A stretch of DNA of 64,000 nt, taken from the NCBI GenBank assembly GCA_016214955.1, contig JACRMN010000012.1:673901-737900 (forward strand), read 5' to 3'. The notes below the pieces were generated by a model that worked only from the letters and a program-made list of their open reading frames with translations, was not told the DNA's origin and searched no databases. Below are positions 1 to 9,608 of the stretch, one piece after another; position 1 is the first letter of the stretch, and each line of letters opens with the position of its first letter. The position numbers and the translations under genes were made by a program. This DNA comes from Deltaproteobacteria bacterium. Its GTDB lineage: Bacteria > Myxococcota > Myxococcia > Myxococcales > Anaeromyxobacteraceae.

Positions 1-27
1 GGCTGCCTGCGGCGGGCGGACCCGTCG

Positions 28-552
28 CTACAGGACCTTCTCGTAGACGGTGACGCCTCGCTCCAGCCGCCCCACCGCGGCGAAGCCCACCCGCTCCCAG
101 AAGGCGTGGGCGCCGGTGTTCTCGTCCACCACCGAGAGGCGCAGCGCCCGCACCCCGCGCGCCGCCAGCGCCGCCTCCAGCGCGGCGGTGGTCTCGCGCC
201 CGTAGCCCTGCCCCTGGCAGCGCTCGCGGAAGAGCAGGAGCACGATCTGGGCGGTGTCCGGCTCCGGGTACTCGAGCTGCAGGTCGAGGAGCCCCACCGG
301 CGCGCCGCCGGCCCGCGGCGCCAGCAGGAAGAGCAGGCGCTGGGCGTCGGCCTCGGCGTCGGAGAGCAGGCGCTCGGCGGCGTCGGGGCCGGGCAGGGTA
401 CCCTCGGTGGCCAGGAAGTAGCCGGGGGCGCCGTCGAGGCAGGCCTGGAGGTGGCGGGCGTGGGCGGCGCTGGCCGGCAGCGCCCGGAGCCGCGGGCCGT
501 CGAGGGCCAGGGGCGCGAGGGCGCTGGCGCGAAGGTCGGCCGGCAGCCTCAC
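28..552 (-). CDS. GNAT-family N-acetyltransferase
   Basis: A 174-aa acetyl-CoA-dependent N-acetyltransferase; the acceptor cannot be told from sequence. The family core is visible: the strand QIVLLLF followed by the acetyl-CoA pyrophosphate loop RCQGQGYG (about residues 111-118), then NTGAHAFWERVGF near residues 146-158, the usual final GNAT motif. The GTG start at 552 is chosen because it overlaps the stop of the upstream HAD gene as GTGA, a 4-base coupling used throughout this window. It is the last gene of the smc/ftsY/HAD run. Family is secure; substrate could be a protein N-terminus, an amino acid or an antibiotic. Confidence 0.88.
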   Translation of the reverse strand: MRLPADLRASALAPLALDGPRLRALPASAAHARHLQACLDGAPGYFLATEGTLPGPDAAERLLSDAEADAQRLLFLLAPRAGGAPVGLLDLQLEYPEPDTAQIVLLLFRERCQGQGYGRETTAALEAALAARGVRALRLSVVDENTGAHAFWERVGFAAVGRLERGVTVYEKVL

Positions 553-1280
553 GGTGCCACCTCGCCGAGCATGGCCGCCAGCGCGCCCGGCGCCTCCAGC
601 GAGGGGAAGGCCCAGTGGGCCCCGGCGGCGCGAAGCTCCTCGGCGGTGAAGCGGCCGGTGGCCACCGCCAGCACCGGCACCCCCACCGCCTGGGCCCCGG
701 CCACGTCGCGCGGGGTGTCGCCGATGACCAGCGCCTGGCCGGGCTCCACGGCTCGGCCCAGGGCCCGGGCCGCTCGCCGGAGCGCCGCGGCCACGATGCG
801 CTCCCGCTCCTCGCCGTCGTGGGCGAAGCCCCAGATGCCCTCCTCGCCGAAGTCGAAGTAGCCGTCGAGCTTGCCGCGCCGCAGCTTGATGCGGGCCCCG
901 CGGGCCACGTTCCCGGTGCAGAGCCCCAGCGGCACGCCGCGCTCCGCCAGCAGGGCCAGCATCCGCTCCACGCCCGGCATCACCCGGAACCCGGGGCCGT
1001 CGATCTCCTCCTCGAGGAAGCCGACGTAGCTCTCCAGCACCGCGTCGCAGGTGGGGTCGTCGAAGGGCAGGTCCAGCGCCTCCATCACCAGCCGGATGAT
1101 GCGCCTGTCGGTCATGCCGTCGAGCCGCATGGCGCCCAGCGTCGCCGGCCGCGGGTGCACCTGCGAGCCGAAGTGGTGGTGCAGCGCCCGGTCCACGGCG
1201 CGGCGCCCGGCGCCGCCGGCGTGCAGGAGCGTGCCGTCGATGTCGAAGAGCAGGACCGGCGGGCGGGCGGGCGCGGTCAT
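549..1280 (-). CDS. HAD-superfamily hydrolase (phosphoglycolate phosphatase-like)
   Basis: A 243-aa soluble phosphatase of the HAD superfamily. All four motifs are visible: DIDGT with the nucleophilic Asp13, CTGN (about 121-124) for motif II, a lysine in the RRGKLDG region for motif III, and IGDTPRD (about 186-192) for motif IV. The alpha-helical cap between motifs I and II fits subclass C1, as in Gph-type phosphatases. It starts 6 nt after the ftsY stop without a clear Shine-Dalgarno and overlaps the GNAT gene by 4 bases, so it is probably co-transcribed with ftsY. The exact substrate (phosphoglycolate, a sugar phosphate or a nucleotide) is inference. Confidence 0.88.
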   Translation of the reverse strand: MTAPARPPVLLFDIDGTLLHAGGAGRRAVDRALHHHFGSQVHPRPATLGAMRLDGMTDRRIIRLVMEALDLPFDDPTCDAVLESYVGFLEEEIDGPGFRVMPGVERMLALLAERGVPLGLCTGNVARGARIKLRRGKLDGYFDFGEEGIWGFAHDGEERERIVAAALRRAARALGRAVEPGQALVIGDTPRDVAGAQAVGVPVLAVATGRFTAEELRAAGAHWAFPSLEAPGALAAMLGEVAP

Positions 1281-1286
1281 GGCGGG

Positions 1287-2708
1287 CTACTCGAAGAGGG
1301 CGGCCACGAACTCGTGCGGGTCGAAGGGGCGCAGGTCGGCCACCTTCTCGCCCACCCCGGCGAAGCGCACCGGCAGCTGGAGCTCGTCGCAGATGCCGAT
1401 GATCACGCCACCCTTGGCGGTGCCGTCGAGCTTGGTGAGCACCAGGCCCGTCACCCCCAGCGCCTCGTGGAACTGGCGCGCCTGGGCGATGGCGTTCTGG
1501 CCGTTGGTGGAGTCGAGCACCAGCAGCACCTCGTGGGGCGCCCCCTCGGCGGCCTTGGCCATGACCCGCTTCACCTTCTTCAGCTCCTCCATCAGCGGCG
1601 CCTTGGTGTGCAGCCGGCCGGCGGTGTCGCAGAGCACCACCTCGACGCCGCGGGCCACGCCCTCCTTCACCGCCTCGAAGCACACCGAGGCCGGGTCGGC
1701 CCCGTCCTTGCCGCGGACGCACGGGGCGCCCACCCGCTCGGCCCAGATCTCGAGCTGCTCCCCGGCGGCGGCGCGGAAGGTGTCGCCGGCGCCCAGCAGC
1801 ACGCTGCGGCCGCCGGCCTGGACGCGGGCCGCCAGCTTGCCGATGGTGGTGGTCTTCCCCGACCCGTTGACGCCGGCCACCATCACCACCCAGGGACGGG
1901 CGGCGCCGATGGCCAGGCCGTCGGGGCCGGCCGAGGTGGGCACCGAGACGATGCGCTCGATCTCGGCCCGCAGCGCCGCCTTGAGCTTCACCGGGTCGGT
2001 GAGCTCCTTGCGGCGCACCTTCTCGCGCACCGCCTCCAGCAGCCGGGTGGCGGTCTTGACGCCGATGTCGGCGGTGAAGAGCACCTCCTCCAGCTCGGCC
2101 AGGGTGCGGTCGTCCACCGCCGGGCCGGCGAAGAGCGAGCCCAGCCGGGCCATGAAGCCACCGCGGGTTCGGGCCAGGCCGGCCGCCAGCGTCTGGCCAG
2201 CCTCCGCCTCCGCCTTCTTCCGCTGCTCCTCCAGCGCCCGCTGCCGCGCCTCCTCCGCCTGCCGCGCCCGCAGCTCCTCGGCCTCGCGGGCCCGCCTCGC
2301 CTCCTCCTCCCGCTCCTGCGCCCGGCGCTCCTTCTCGGCGCGCTCCGCCTCCTTCTTGCGGCGGTACTCCTCCTTCTTGCGCGCCTCCTCCTCTTCCCGC
2401 GCCTGACGCGCCGCCGAAGGTTCGGTCGCGGTCGGTATCGAGATCGGGGTCGGGATCGAGGTCGGCTTCCCGGTCGGCTTCACCGGCTGCGCCTCTGCCT
2501 CCTCTTCCTCCGCCTCCGGCAGCTGCGCCCCGGCCAGCTCCTTCTCGATCTCCGCCTGCGGCGCGGGCGCGGCCGGCGGCTTCTGGTGGCCGCGGGCCAG
2601 GCGGAGGGCGACGAGCACCAGCAGGACGGCCAGCGCCGCCAGGACGGCGAGACCGCCGGCGTCGCTCCAGGCGAGGGCCAGGGGCAGGGCAGGGGAGGAA
2701 AAAGCCAT
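1287..2708 (-). CDS. ftsY: Signal recognition particle receptor FtsY, membrane-anchored
   Basis: The 473-aa SRP receptor GTPase docks ribosome-nascent chain-SRP complexes at the inner membrane. Order: one N-terminal membrane segment (about residues 16-36), a variable region with a Pro/Thr/Ser/Ile repeat coded by the hexamer tract, a long charged coiled coil (about 95-165), then the NG domain with P-loop [10 protein letters not shown] (about 280-290), [20 protein letters not shown] (G3) and [10 protein letters not shown] (G4). The ATG at 2708 is preferred over one at 2747 because the latter would lie inside the promoter. A true TM anchor, rather than an amphipathic helix, is the variant known from actinobacteria and some deltaproteobacteria. 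Confidence 0.96.
   Translation of the reverse strand: MAFSSPALPLALAWSDAGGLAVLAALAVLLVLVALRLARGHQKPPAAPAPQAEIEKELAGAQLPEAEEEEAEAQPVKPTGKPTSIPTPISIPTATEPSAARQAREEEEARKKEEYRRKKEAERAEKERRAQEREEEARRAREAEELRARQAEEARQRALEEQRKKAEAEAGQTLAAGLARTRGGFMARLGSLFAGPAVDDRTLAELEEVLFTADIGVKTATRLLEAVREKVRRKELTDPVKLKAALRAEIERIVSVPTSAGPDGLAIGAARPWVVMVAGVNGSGKTTTIGKLAARVQAGGRSVLLGAGDTFRAAAGEQLEIWAERVGAPCVRGKDGADPASVCFEAVKEGVARGVEVVLCDTAGRLHTKAPLMEELKKVKRVMAKAAEGAPHEVLLVLDSTNGQNAIAQARQFHEALGVTGLVLTKLDGTAKGGVIIGICDELQLPVRFAGVGEKVADLRPFDPHEFVAALFE
2424..2477. repeat. Degenerate GGTCGN hexamer tract inside ftsY
   Basis: Nine consecutive 6-nt units with an NNTCNN frame, mostly GGTCGN or GATCGN, starting GGTCGCGGTCGGT. 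Read as ftsY it codes a Pro-Thr/Ser-Ile repeat in the linker between the membrane anchor and the coiled coil. The same unit occurs at 31844-31891 outside a gene, with an identical first 13 bases. Confidence 0.75.
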
Positions 2709-2718
2709 AGGGCGCCCC

Positions 2719-2747
2719 GGTATAGGGGGCCCCCACCACCGTGTCAA
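2719..2747 (-). promoter_or_regulatory. sigma70-type promoter of ftsY, likely leaderless
   Basis: On the minus strand: TTGACA (2747-2742), a 17-nt spacer, TATACC (2724-2719), then 10 nt to the ATG at 2708. The -35 is perfect and the -10 matches 4 of 6. Start of transcription would fall within a few bases of the ATG, leaving no room for a Shine-Dalgarno, and none is present. Confidence 0.6.
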
Positions 2748-2763
2748 CGAGCGCGGCGCCCGG

Positions 2764-5700
2764 CTAGGCGGCGGCCGGCTGGGTCCGCCCGGAGAGCCGC
2801 ACCGACACCAGCTTGGAGACGCCCGGCTCCTCCATCGTCACCCCGTAGAGCGTGTCCACCATCTCCATGGTGCGCTTGTTGTGGGTGATGAGGATGAACT
2901 GGCTCTGGTGGGACATCTCCTTCACCAGTTCGTTGTAGCGGCCGACGTTGGCGTCGTCGAGCGGCGCGTCCACCTCGTCGAGGAGGCAGAACGGGGTGGG
3001 CTTGATGAGGAAGATGGCGAAGATGAGGGAAACCGCGGTGAGGGCCTTCTCCCCGCCGGAGAGCAGGTTGACGCTCTGCAGCTTCTTGCCCGGGGGCTGG
3101 GCGAAGATCTCCACGCCGGCGTCCAGCTCCGAGCCGGCGGTGTCCTGGGTGAGCGCCAGCCCGGCCCGGCCGCCGTTGAAGAGGCGCGGGAACACCTGCT
3201 GGAACTTCTCGTTGACCCTGTCGAAGGTCTCGCGAAAGCGCTCCCGCGAGGCCCGGTTGATCTTGACGATGGCGGCCTGCAGGTCGGCGAGCGAGGCCTC
3301 CAGGTCGGCTTTCTGGCGCCCCATGAACTCGTGGCGGGTGGCCAGCTCGTCGTACTCCTCGATGGCGGTGAGGTTGATGGCCCCCATCCGCTCGGCCTGG
3401 GCCTTCAGCTCCTCGAGCCGCTGGCGGTCGGCCTCGCCGGGAGGCGGCGCCAGGTGGAACCGGGCCACCTCCCACTTGAGCTCGGCCTGGCACCGCTCGC
3501 GCACCTGCTCCTCCAGGTGCACCAGCTCCAGCGCCTGCTCGCGAGCGGTGAGGGCCGCCTCGGAGAGGGCCTGGCCCACCGACTCGGCCCGCTTGCGCAG
3601 CTCGCGGGTCTCGGCGTCGCGGACCCGGACCACCTCGGCGGCCTGCTCGTGGGCCTGGCGCGCGCCCACCAGCGCCTGGCGCGCCTCCTCCAGCTCGGCG
3701 GCGAGGCGCGACAGGTCCCCGTGGGTGCCCTCGATGCGGCCGGTGAGCTCGGCGGCCCGGGCGTTGCCCTCGGAGAGGGCGGCGAAGAGCCGGGCGCGCC
3801 GCTCCTCGAGCTCCAGGCGAGAGCTCTCGATGCGGCGCAGGGCCGCCGCCAGCGACTCGCGCCGCTCGGCGTCGGCCGCCGCCTTGACCTTGAGGGCCAT
3901 GAGCTGGGCGGTGGCGCCGTCGGCCTCGCTCTTGAGCGCCTCGGCGCGCGTGCCGGCCTCGCGGGCCCGCTCCTCGGCGCGCGACTGCTCGGCCTCGGCG
4001 GCGGCGGCGGAGAGCCGGTGCTCCTCCTCCTCGCGGGCCAGCATCGCCAGCGCCTCCTCCAGCTGCCCGCGCTCGGCGCCCAGCTGGGCCTCGCGGGCCG
4101 CCAGCCGCTCCAGCTCCTCGCCCACCCGGGCCAGGTCCTTCTCCTGCTCCAGCACCGCCAGGTCCTTCTCCCGGCCGTCGCGGTCCAGCCCCTTGAGCGC
4201 CGCCTCGAGCTGCAGCACCCGAGCCTGCAGGGCGCGGTGGCGCTCCTGGGCCAGCTGGAACTCGGCCTCGAAGGAGCGGACCGTCTCCTCCAGCTCCTGG
4301 ACCTCGCGGCGGCGCTGCAGGGCGCCGTGCCCTTCGCCCTCCAGCGGGCCGCCGGTGACCACGCCCGAGGGGTCGAGCACCTCGCCGTCGAGGGTCACCA
4401 GCGTGCGGCCGGACGCCCCCTGCTGCCACAGCTCCAGCGCCGAGGGCAGGTCGCGCACCAGCAGGGCGTCGCCCAGCAGCCAGCGCACCAGCTTCTCGAA
4501 GGAGGGCTCGAAGCGCACCACCTCCAGCACCGGCGCCACCACGCCCGGCGGCCGCTCCCCCTCGCCGCCGGCGGCGTCCGGCTCGCGCAGGCGGGCCAGC
4601 GGAACCAGCGAGGCGCGCCCCTCGGCGGCGCTCTTCAGCCAGTCGATGGCCTCCACGCCCTGGGCGTGGCTCTCGACGATGACGTACTGGAGCCGCTCGC
4701 CCAGCACCGCCTCCACCGCGGTCTCGTACTCGGGCGGCGCCGAGACCACGTCGGCCACCAGGCCGAAGACGCCGCGGTCGCGGGCCTCGCCCTGGCCGGC
4801 CCGGGTCATCAGGCTGCGGACGCCGCGGCCGTACCCCTCGTAGTTGCGCATCACCTCGCGCAGCGAGTGGAGCCGGGCCTTCTTGTCCTGCAGCTCCTCG
4901 CGCAGGGTGATGAGCTTGGCCTCGTTCTGGATGAACTCGGAGCGGGTGCGCTCCAGCAGCTCCTCCTGGGCCCCGCGCTGCTCCTCGAGGCGGAGCTTGA
5001 GCTGGCGGGTCTTGCCCAGCTGCTCCAGGTGCCGGGAGCGGGTGCCGTCGAGCTCGGCGGCCCGGGCGGCCAGCTCCTCGGCCTCGGCCCGGGCCCGGGC
5101 CAGGCGCCCGGTCAGGTCGGCGTGCTGGCGGGTGAGCTGCGCCAGCTGGCTGCGGTGCGAGGAGGCGCGGGAGAGGGCGGTGGCCGACTCGGCCCGCGAG
5201 CCCTCCACCTGCCCGAGCAGCGCCCCCTGCTCGCGCGCCAGCTCGCGGAGCCGCACCTCGGCCTCGCCCAGGCGTGCCTCGTCGGCGCCCGAGAGGGCGG
5301 TGAGGCTGTCGCGCTGGGCCTCGAGGCCGTCCCGCTCGGAGGCCAGCGCCTCGGCCTGGGCCTTCAGCGCCTCGACCTCGGCGGCCTGCAGCCGGGTGCG
5401 CTCGCCGATCTGCTCCCGCTCGCGCTGCGCCGCTTCCACCGAGACCTGCGAGACCCTGAGGCCGCTCTCCAGCTCGTGCTGCCGGGCCGCCAGCTCCGCC
5501 AGCCGCCGCTCCCCCTCGGCCAGCGCCGTCCGCTCCGACTCGATGGCCTGCTCCAGCTCGGCGAGGCGCCCCTGCTGCTCGCCCTGCTCGGCCTCGCACT
5601 GGGCCCGCCGCTCCTCGGCGGCGCGCCGGGTGGCGCTGAGCTCCAGGAAGCGGGCTGCGGCCTGGGAGAGCTCCAGCTCGCGGATCTGGGCGCGCAGCGC

Positions 5701-6360
5701 CTTGTACTTCTCGGCCTTGCGGGCCTGGCGGTTGAGGCTCTCGAGCTGCTTGCCCAGCTCCTGGACGATGTCCGCCACCCGGGTGAGGTTCTGCTGGGTG
5801 GCCTCCATCTTCCGCTCGGCGGCCTCGCGGCGCTTCTTGTACTTGGTGATGCCGGCCGCCTCCTCGATGATGGCGCGCCGGTCCTCGGGGCGGGCGGAGA
5901 CGATCTGGCCGATGCGCCCCTGCTCGATGATGGAGTAGGCGGTGCGCCCCACGCCCGAGCCCAGGAAGATGTCCTGCACGTCGAGGAGCCGGGCCGGGGC
6001 CTTGTTGACCAGGTACTCCGACTCGCCGGTTCGGAAGAGGCGGCGGCCCACCGTGATCTCGGCGAAGCCCTGGAACTGCGGCGGCAGCTCCGAGGGGCGG
6101 TCGTTCTCGAAGGTGAGCATGACCTCGGCCATCGAGAGCGGCGGCTTCGACTCGGAGCCGTTGAAGATCACGTCCTCCATCGACCGCCCGCGGAGCTGCC
6201 GGGCCGACTGCTCGCCCAGCACCCATCGGATGGCGTCGGCGACGTTCGACTTGCCGCAGCCGTTGGGGCCGACGACGCCCGTGACCCCGTCGTCGAAGCA
6301 GACGACGGTCCTGTCCATGAAGGACTTGAAGCCCACGACGTCGAGACGGCGGATCCTCAT
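2764..6360 (-). CDS. smc: Chromosome segregation protein SMC
   Basis: The 1198-aa structural maintenance of chromosomes ATPase forms the core of SMC-ScpAB and compacts and segregates the chromosome. The N-terminal P-loop GPNGCGKSN (Lys37) is followed by about 450 residues of coiled coil, a hinge near residues 520-640 (around GVFGLVADVV), the returning coiled coil, then the signature LLSGGEKALTAVSL near 1098 and Walker B LLDEVDAPLDD near 1125. Length is typical for bacterial SMC. The ATG at 6360 fits the conserved first residues MRIRRLDVVGFKSF; an in-frame extension to 6984 has no family similarity and crosses the divergent MCP gene. scpA and scpB are not adjacent. Confidence 0.97.
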   Translation of the reverse strand: MRIRRLDVVGFKSFMDRTVVCFDDGVTGVVGPNGCGKSNVADAIRWVLGEQSARQLRGRSMEDVIFNGSESKPPLSMAEVMLTFENDRPSELPPQFQGFAEITVGRRLFRTGESEYLVNKAPARLLDVQDIFLGSGVGRTAYSIIEQGRIGQIVSARPEDRRAIIEEAAGITKYKKRREAAERKMEATQQNLTRVADIVQELGKQLESLNRQARKAEKYKALRAQIRELELSQAAARFLELSATRRAAEERRAQCEAEQGEQQGRLAELEQAIESERTALAEGERRLAELAARQHELESGLRVSQVSVEAAQREREQIGERTRLQAAEVEALKAQAEALASERDGLEAQRDSLTALSGADEARLGEAEVRLRELAREQGALLGQVEGSRAESATALSRASSHRSQLAQLTRQHADLTGRLARARAEAEELAARAAELDGTRSRHLEQLGKTRQLKLRLEEQRGAQEELLERTRSEFIQNEAKLITLREELQDKKARLHSLREVMRNYEGYGRGVRSLMTRAGQGEARDRGVFGLVADVVSAPPEYETAVEAVLGERLQYVIVESHAQGVEAIDWLKSAAEGRASLVPLARLREPDAAGGEGERPPGVVAPVLEVVRFEPSFEKLVRWLLGDALLVRDLPSALELWQQGASGRTLVTLDGEVLDPSGVVTGGPLEGEGHGALQRRREVQELEETVRSFEAEFQLAQERHRALQARVLQLEAALKGLDRDGREKDLAVLEQEKDLARVGEELERLAAREAQLGAERGQLEEALAMLAREEEEHRLSAAAAEAEQSRAEERAREAGTRAEALKSEADGATAQLMALKVKAAADAERRESLAAALRRIESSRLELEERRARLFAALSEGNARAAELTGRIEGTHGDLSRLAAELEEARQALVGARQAHEQAAEVVRVRDAETRELRKRAESVGQALSEAALTAREQALELVHLEEQVRERCQAELKWEVARFHLAPPPGEADRQRLEELKAQAERMGAINLTAIEEYDELATRHEFMGRQKADLEASLADLQAAIVKINRASRERFRETFDRVNEKFQQVFPRLFNGGRAGLALTQDTAGSELDAGVEIFAQPPGKKLQSVNLLSGGEKALTAVSLIFAIFLIKPTPFCLLDEVDAPLDDANVGRYNELVKEMSHQSQFILITHNKRTMEMVDTLYGVTMEEPGVSKLVSVRLSGRTQPAAA

Positions 6361-6369
6361 CGATCCGAG

Positions 6370-6398
6370 GCGATAGCACCTCCCCGTCAAGTTTTCAA
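6370..6398 (-). promoter_or_regulatory. Candidate smc promoter, likely leaderless
   Basis: Minus strand TTGAAA (6398-6393), 17-nt spacer, TATCGC (6375-6370), then 9 nt to the smc ATG at 6360. The GGGGAGG sequence lies too far upstream of the ATG (about 18 nt) to act as a ribosome binding site. Confidence 0.4.
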
Positions 6399-6530
6399 GG
6401 AAGCCCTGGAAAGTCCTGAGGAAAAGAGCGATCTGCCGGGACGGAAACTGCCCTCGGAATGCGACCTTGCATGACCTGCCATGTATCGTCGTTTCCGGGC
6501 CAAAAACGGGGCCCCTCGGCCCACCCGGGA

Positions 6531-6536
6531 TAGACT
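6531..6536 (+). promoter_or_regulatory. -10 box TAGACT of the MCP gene
   Basis: TAGACT lies 8 nt before the ATG at 6545. No Shine-Dalgarno is present and no good -35 is seen, so the mRNA may begin at or next to the start codon, as at several other genes here. Confidence 0.4.
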
Positions 6537-6544
6537 CGCGCCGG

Positions 6545-8689
6545 ATGGCTCCCGCGCGTCCTCCCCTCCTCCAGCTCACCGCGGCTTTCGCCCTCCCGGT
6601 GGTCGCGGAGGTGCTCTTCATTCGGGTGGCGCTCTCGCGCCTGCCCGCGGCGCGCGACGCCGCCACCCTGCGGACGGTGCTGGCCGCCCTGGTGGCCGCG
6701 CTCTCCCTCGGGGCCTCGCGCGCGCTCCTCTCCTCGCTGCAGCGCGGGCGGCGCGCCAGCGCCGAGCCCAGCGAGCGGGCGGCGGCGGCTGCGGCGGCGG
6801 TGCGGCTCCCGGAGCGGGTGGCGGTGCTGGTGATCCTGCTGGCGCTGGCGGCCGTGGGCGCGGGCACCGCGGTGCAGCTGGCCGGGCGCGCGCCCCCGGC
6901 CACGGTGCTGGCCCATGCCTCGGCGGCGCTGGCCTTCGCGCTGCTGGGCGCGCTGCTGGGCGCCGGAGTGCTGGGAAGCCACACGCTGAAGGTGCTGCGG
7001 GAGCTGGGGCCGGTGGAGCTCCCCTGCCCGGCGAGCTACCGCGCCCGCGCCTTCCTGCTCTTCGCGGCCATCGCCGCCTTCGCCCTGCTGCTGGCCGGCC
7101 CCGCGGCCTACGCCCGCTTCGGCGCGGTGCCGGGCGAGCCGGCGCTGCTGGTGCTCGCCGCCGGCGGGCTGCTCACCTGGATGGTCGCCGGGTGGCTCGC
7201 CGAGCCGGTGCGGCAGCTGCAGCAGCAGGCGGCGCGGCTGGCCGCCGGCGACCTGCGGGAGCCGCCGCCGAGCCTCACCGACGACGAGCTGGGGCAGCTG
7301 GCCGGCGACGTGCGCCGCGGCGCGCTGGTCCAGCGCGACCTGGCCCGCGACCTCCGCCAGGGCGGTCGCGGCGTGGGCGAGGCGGCGAGCGAGGTCGCCG
7401 CGCTGAGCGCCCAGCTCCGGGAGGGGGCCGGCGAGGCGCGCGCCCAGCTGGGCGCGGTCCAGTCGGCCACCGACGCCATGCACGGGGAGGTGACCCAGGT
7501 GAACCGCGGCGTGGAGGGGCTCTCGGAGCAGCTCACCTCCACCGCCGGCGCCGCCGCCCAGGTGACCCGCGCCCTGGCCGAGGTGCAGCGGCAGGCGGGC
7601 GAGCTGGGGCGGCTGGGGGAGGCCGCGGGCCGGGACATCGAGAGGCTCACCGAGGTGGGGCAGCGGGCCCAGCGGCAACTCCAGGCGCTGGAGGCTCTGG
7701 CCGGCAGCTCGGGCAAGAGCCTGGCGGCGGTGTCGGGCTCGCTGGAGAGCCTGGAGCGCAGCACGGTGGCCTCCCAGCTGGCCGCGGCCCAGGCGGCGGA
7801 GCTGGCGGACCACGCCGGCGAGGTGGTGCGCGAGGCGGCGGCCGGCATGGACGGCGTGCGGGCCGCGGTGGGCGACGCCCAGCGCAGGGTGGTGGCGCTG
7901 GGCCACCGCTCCGACGACATCGACCAGATCCTCACCTTCATCAACGACGTGGCCGGGCGCACCAACCTGCTCTCGCTCAACGCCTCGATCATCGCCACCC
8001 AGGCGGGCGAGCACGGCAAGGCCTTCGCGGTGGTGGCCGAGCAGATCCGCGACCTGGCCGCCCAGATCTCCAGCTCCACCCGGTCCATCGGCGAGATCAT
8101 CGGCGCGGTGCGCGACGACGTGCAGGGCACCGCGGCCCTCATCGACCGCGGCGACGCCCTGGCGGCCGGCGGCGTGGCCATGGCCCAGAAGTCGCTGGGG
8201 GCGCTCGAGGAGATCCGCACCGCCACCGGCAAGGGGCACGAGACCGCCGCCGCCATCCAGGAGAGTCTGGCGGCCCACGGTGCCGCCACCCGCGAGGTGG
8301 GGGAGCTGGTGGCCTCGGTGGCCCACAACTCCCGGGCCCTCTCCGAGGCGGTGCAGGTGGTGGGCCGCAGCGTCGACAGCGTGCGCACCATCACCGGCGG
8401 CGTCCACCAGCTCGCCGGCCGCGTGGTCTCGGCGCTGGAGGAGCACGCCGAGCTGGGGCGGCAGCAGCTCGGGGCGCTCGACGGCGTGGACGGCACGCTG
8501 CGGGCACTGGCCGGGGCCATGGCCCGCCATGCCCAGGCCGAGCAGGACGTGCGCCTGGCCCTGCAGCGCCTGGAGGGGGCGGTGGCGCGCCGCGAGGCGG
8601 CGGCCCAGGCGCTGGAGAGCTTCTCCGACGGGCTGGCGCGGCGCGCCCGGGCGCTCGTCGAGCGCTCCGAGCGCTTCCGCCTGGAGTAA
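6545..8689 (+). CDS. Methyl-accepting chemotaxis-type signal transducer, six TM segments
   Basis: A 714-aa membrane transducer that would feed a CheA/CheW kinase. The N-terminus holds about six hydrophobic segments (from residue 10 to about 218) with only short loops, so there is no periplasmic ligand domain. A HAMP domain follows ([17 protein letters not shown] region, about 218-270), then the long helical signalling domain whose hairpin tip reads [12 protein letters not shown] near residue 471 and continues [20 protein letters not shown]. The tip deviates from the usual QTNLLALNAAIEAA form (S, S, I in place of A, A, E), so coupling may differ. No che genes are nearby. It ends 2 bp from the convergent gspN stop. 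Confidence 0.93.
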   Translation: MAPARPPLLQLTAAFALPVVAEVLFIRVALSRLPAARDAATLRTVLAALVAALSLGASRALLSSLQRGRRASAEPSERAAAAAAAVRLPERVAVLVILLALAAVGAGTAVQLAGRAPPATVLAHASAALAFALLGALLGAGVLGSHTLKVLRELGPVELPCPASYRARAFLLFAAIAAFALLLAGPAAYARFGAVPGEPALLVLAAGGLLTWMVAGWLAEPVRQLQQQAARLAAGDLREPPPSLTDDELGQLAGDVRRGALVQRDLARDLRQGGRGVGEAASEVAALSAQLREGAGEARAQLGAVQSATDAMHGEVTQVNRGVEGLSEQLTSTAGAAAQVTRALAEVQRQAGELGRLGEAAGRDIERLTEVGQRAQRQLQALEALAGSSGKSLAAVSGSLESLERSTVASQLAAAQAAELADHAGEVVREAAAGMDGVRAAVGDAQRRVVALGHRSDDIDQILTFINDVAGRTNLLSLNASIIATQAGEHGKAFAVVAEQIRDLAAQISSSTRSIGEIIGAVRDDVQGTAALIDRGDALAAGGVAMAQKSLGALEEIRTATGKGHETAAAIQESLAAHGAATREVGELVASVAHNSRALSEAVQVVGRSVDSVRTITGGVHQLAGRVVSALEEHAELGRQQLGALDGVDGTLRALAGAMARHAQAEQDVRLALQRLEGAVARREAAAQALESFSDGLARRARALVERSERFRLE

Positions 8690-8691
8690 CG

Positions 8692-9600
8692 CTACTGCCC
8701 GGGCCGCGCCTGCGGCTGGGCCAGCGTGCCGAACACCTGGAAGTGGTAGGCGCCGTCGCGCCCGCGCGAGGGGGCCAGCGCCGCCTCGGCCACCGACCTG
8801 AGGCCGGCGGTGCCGCTCTTCTGCCAGAAGCCGTCCTGGAGCTTGAGCTGCGCCTTGCCGAACACCGGCGAGTAGGCGAGGCGCGCCTGCAGGGTGACGG
8901 CGATGCCCTCGCCCCGGGCCTCGACGTCGGCCCCCTTGGCCTCGAGCTTGTCGAAGGCGGCCTTCCCGTCCTGGATGGTGGCGTGGGCCACCACCTGGCC
9001 CAGATCGGCCCGGGGCACCGTCAGCGCCCCGCCCAGCGAGGCCAGCTGCAGCTGGCCGCCGAGCAGCACCGCCTTCTCCACCCGCAGGTCGACCTGCCCC
9101 TGCGAGCGGGCCGGCTCGCGGGCGTCGAGCAGCACGTCCAGCTCGCCGGCCAGGGTGCCGCCCAGCTCCAGCCCGGTGGCCTTGCGCACCGCCGTGGCCC
9201 GGGCCAGCTCGACGCCGCTGGCCCTGGCCGTCAGCCAGCGGCGGCCGCCGCTGCGCTCCTCGAAGGCGCCCTTCACCTTCCCCTCGTAGAGACTGGCGTC
9301 GAAGTCGAAGCCGCGCCGCCCCAGGAAGAGCGGCAGGATACGGGCCGAGGCCTTGAGCTCCTCGATGGCGATGCGGGTGCCGTCGCGCGACTCCAGCGAC
9401 ATGGCGCTGAAGCGCACGCCCAGCAGGCCGGCCGGCCCGGTGTCGGCCACCCTCATCTGCCAGCCCTGGGCGGCGGCCTCCAGCACCAGCCGCTCCCGCA
9501 CCGCCTCGGCCGGGAAGGTCTGGCGCAGCGCCACCAGGAAGGCCACCACGAAGAGCGCGGTGTAGGCGGCGTACTTCCTCGATCCCTTGAGCTCGATCAT
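8692..9600 (-). CDS. gspN: Type II secretion system protein GspN
   Basis: A 302-aa inner-membrane protein and the last gene of the gsp operon. One N-terminal membrane segment (about residues 11-28) is followed by a long periplasmic beta-rich domain of repeated strands such as LYEGKVKGAF and GELDVLLDAR, the GspN fold distantly related to AsmA-type proteins. GspN is an accessory component absent from some T2SS and its exact role is not settled. It starts 8 nt after the gspM stop. Assignment rests on operon position, topology and length; primary-sequence motifs in this family are weak. Confidence 0.82.
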   Translation of the reverse strand: MIELKGSRKYAAYTALFVVAFLVALRQTFPAEAVRERLVLEAAAQGWQMRVADTGPAGLLGVRFSAMSLESRDGTRIAIEELKASARILPLFLGRRGFDFDASLYEGKVKGAFEERSGGRRWLTARASGVELARATAVRKATGLELGGTLAGELDVLLDAREPARSQGQVDLRVEKAVLLGGQLQLASLGGALTVPRADLGQVVAHATIQDGKAAFDKLEAKGADVEARGEGIAVTLQARLAYSPVFGKAQLKLQDGFWQKSGTAGLRSVAEAALAPSRGRDGAYHFQVFGTLAQPQARPGQ

Positions 9601-9608
9601 GCGCGCCC

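Noticed and set aside
2881-6474. A 1197-codon plus-strand open frame antisense to smc.
   Set aside because: In 73 percent GC DNA the antisense frames of Glu/Ala/Leu-rich coiled coils stay open. Its product is Leu/Gly/His-rich low complexity with no family motif, while smc has all catalytic motifs on the other strand.
6467-6502. TTGCAT ... TATCGT as a promoter of the MCP gene.
   Set aside because: The boxes are only 11 nt apart, too close for sigma70; TAGACT nearer the ATG is a better -10.
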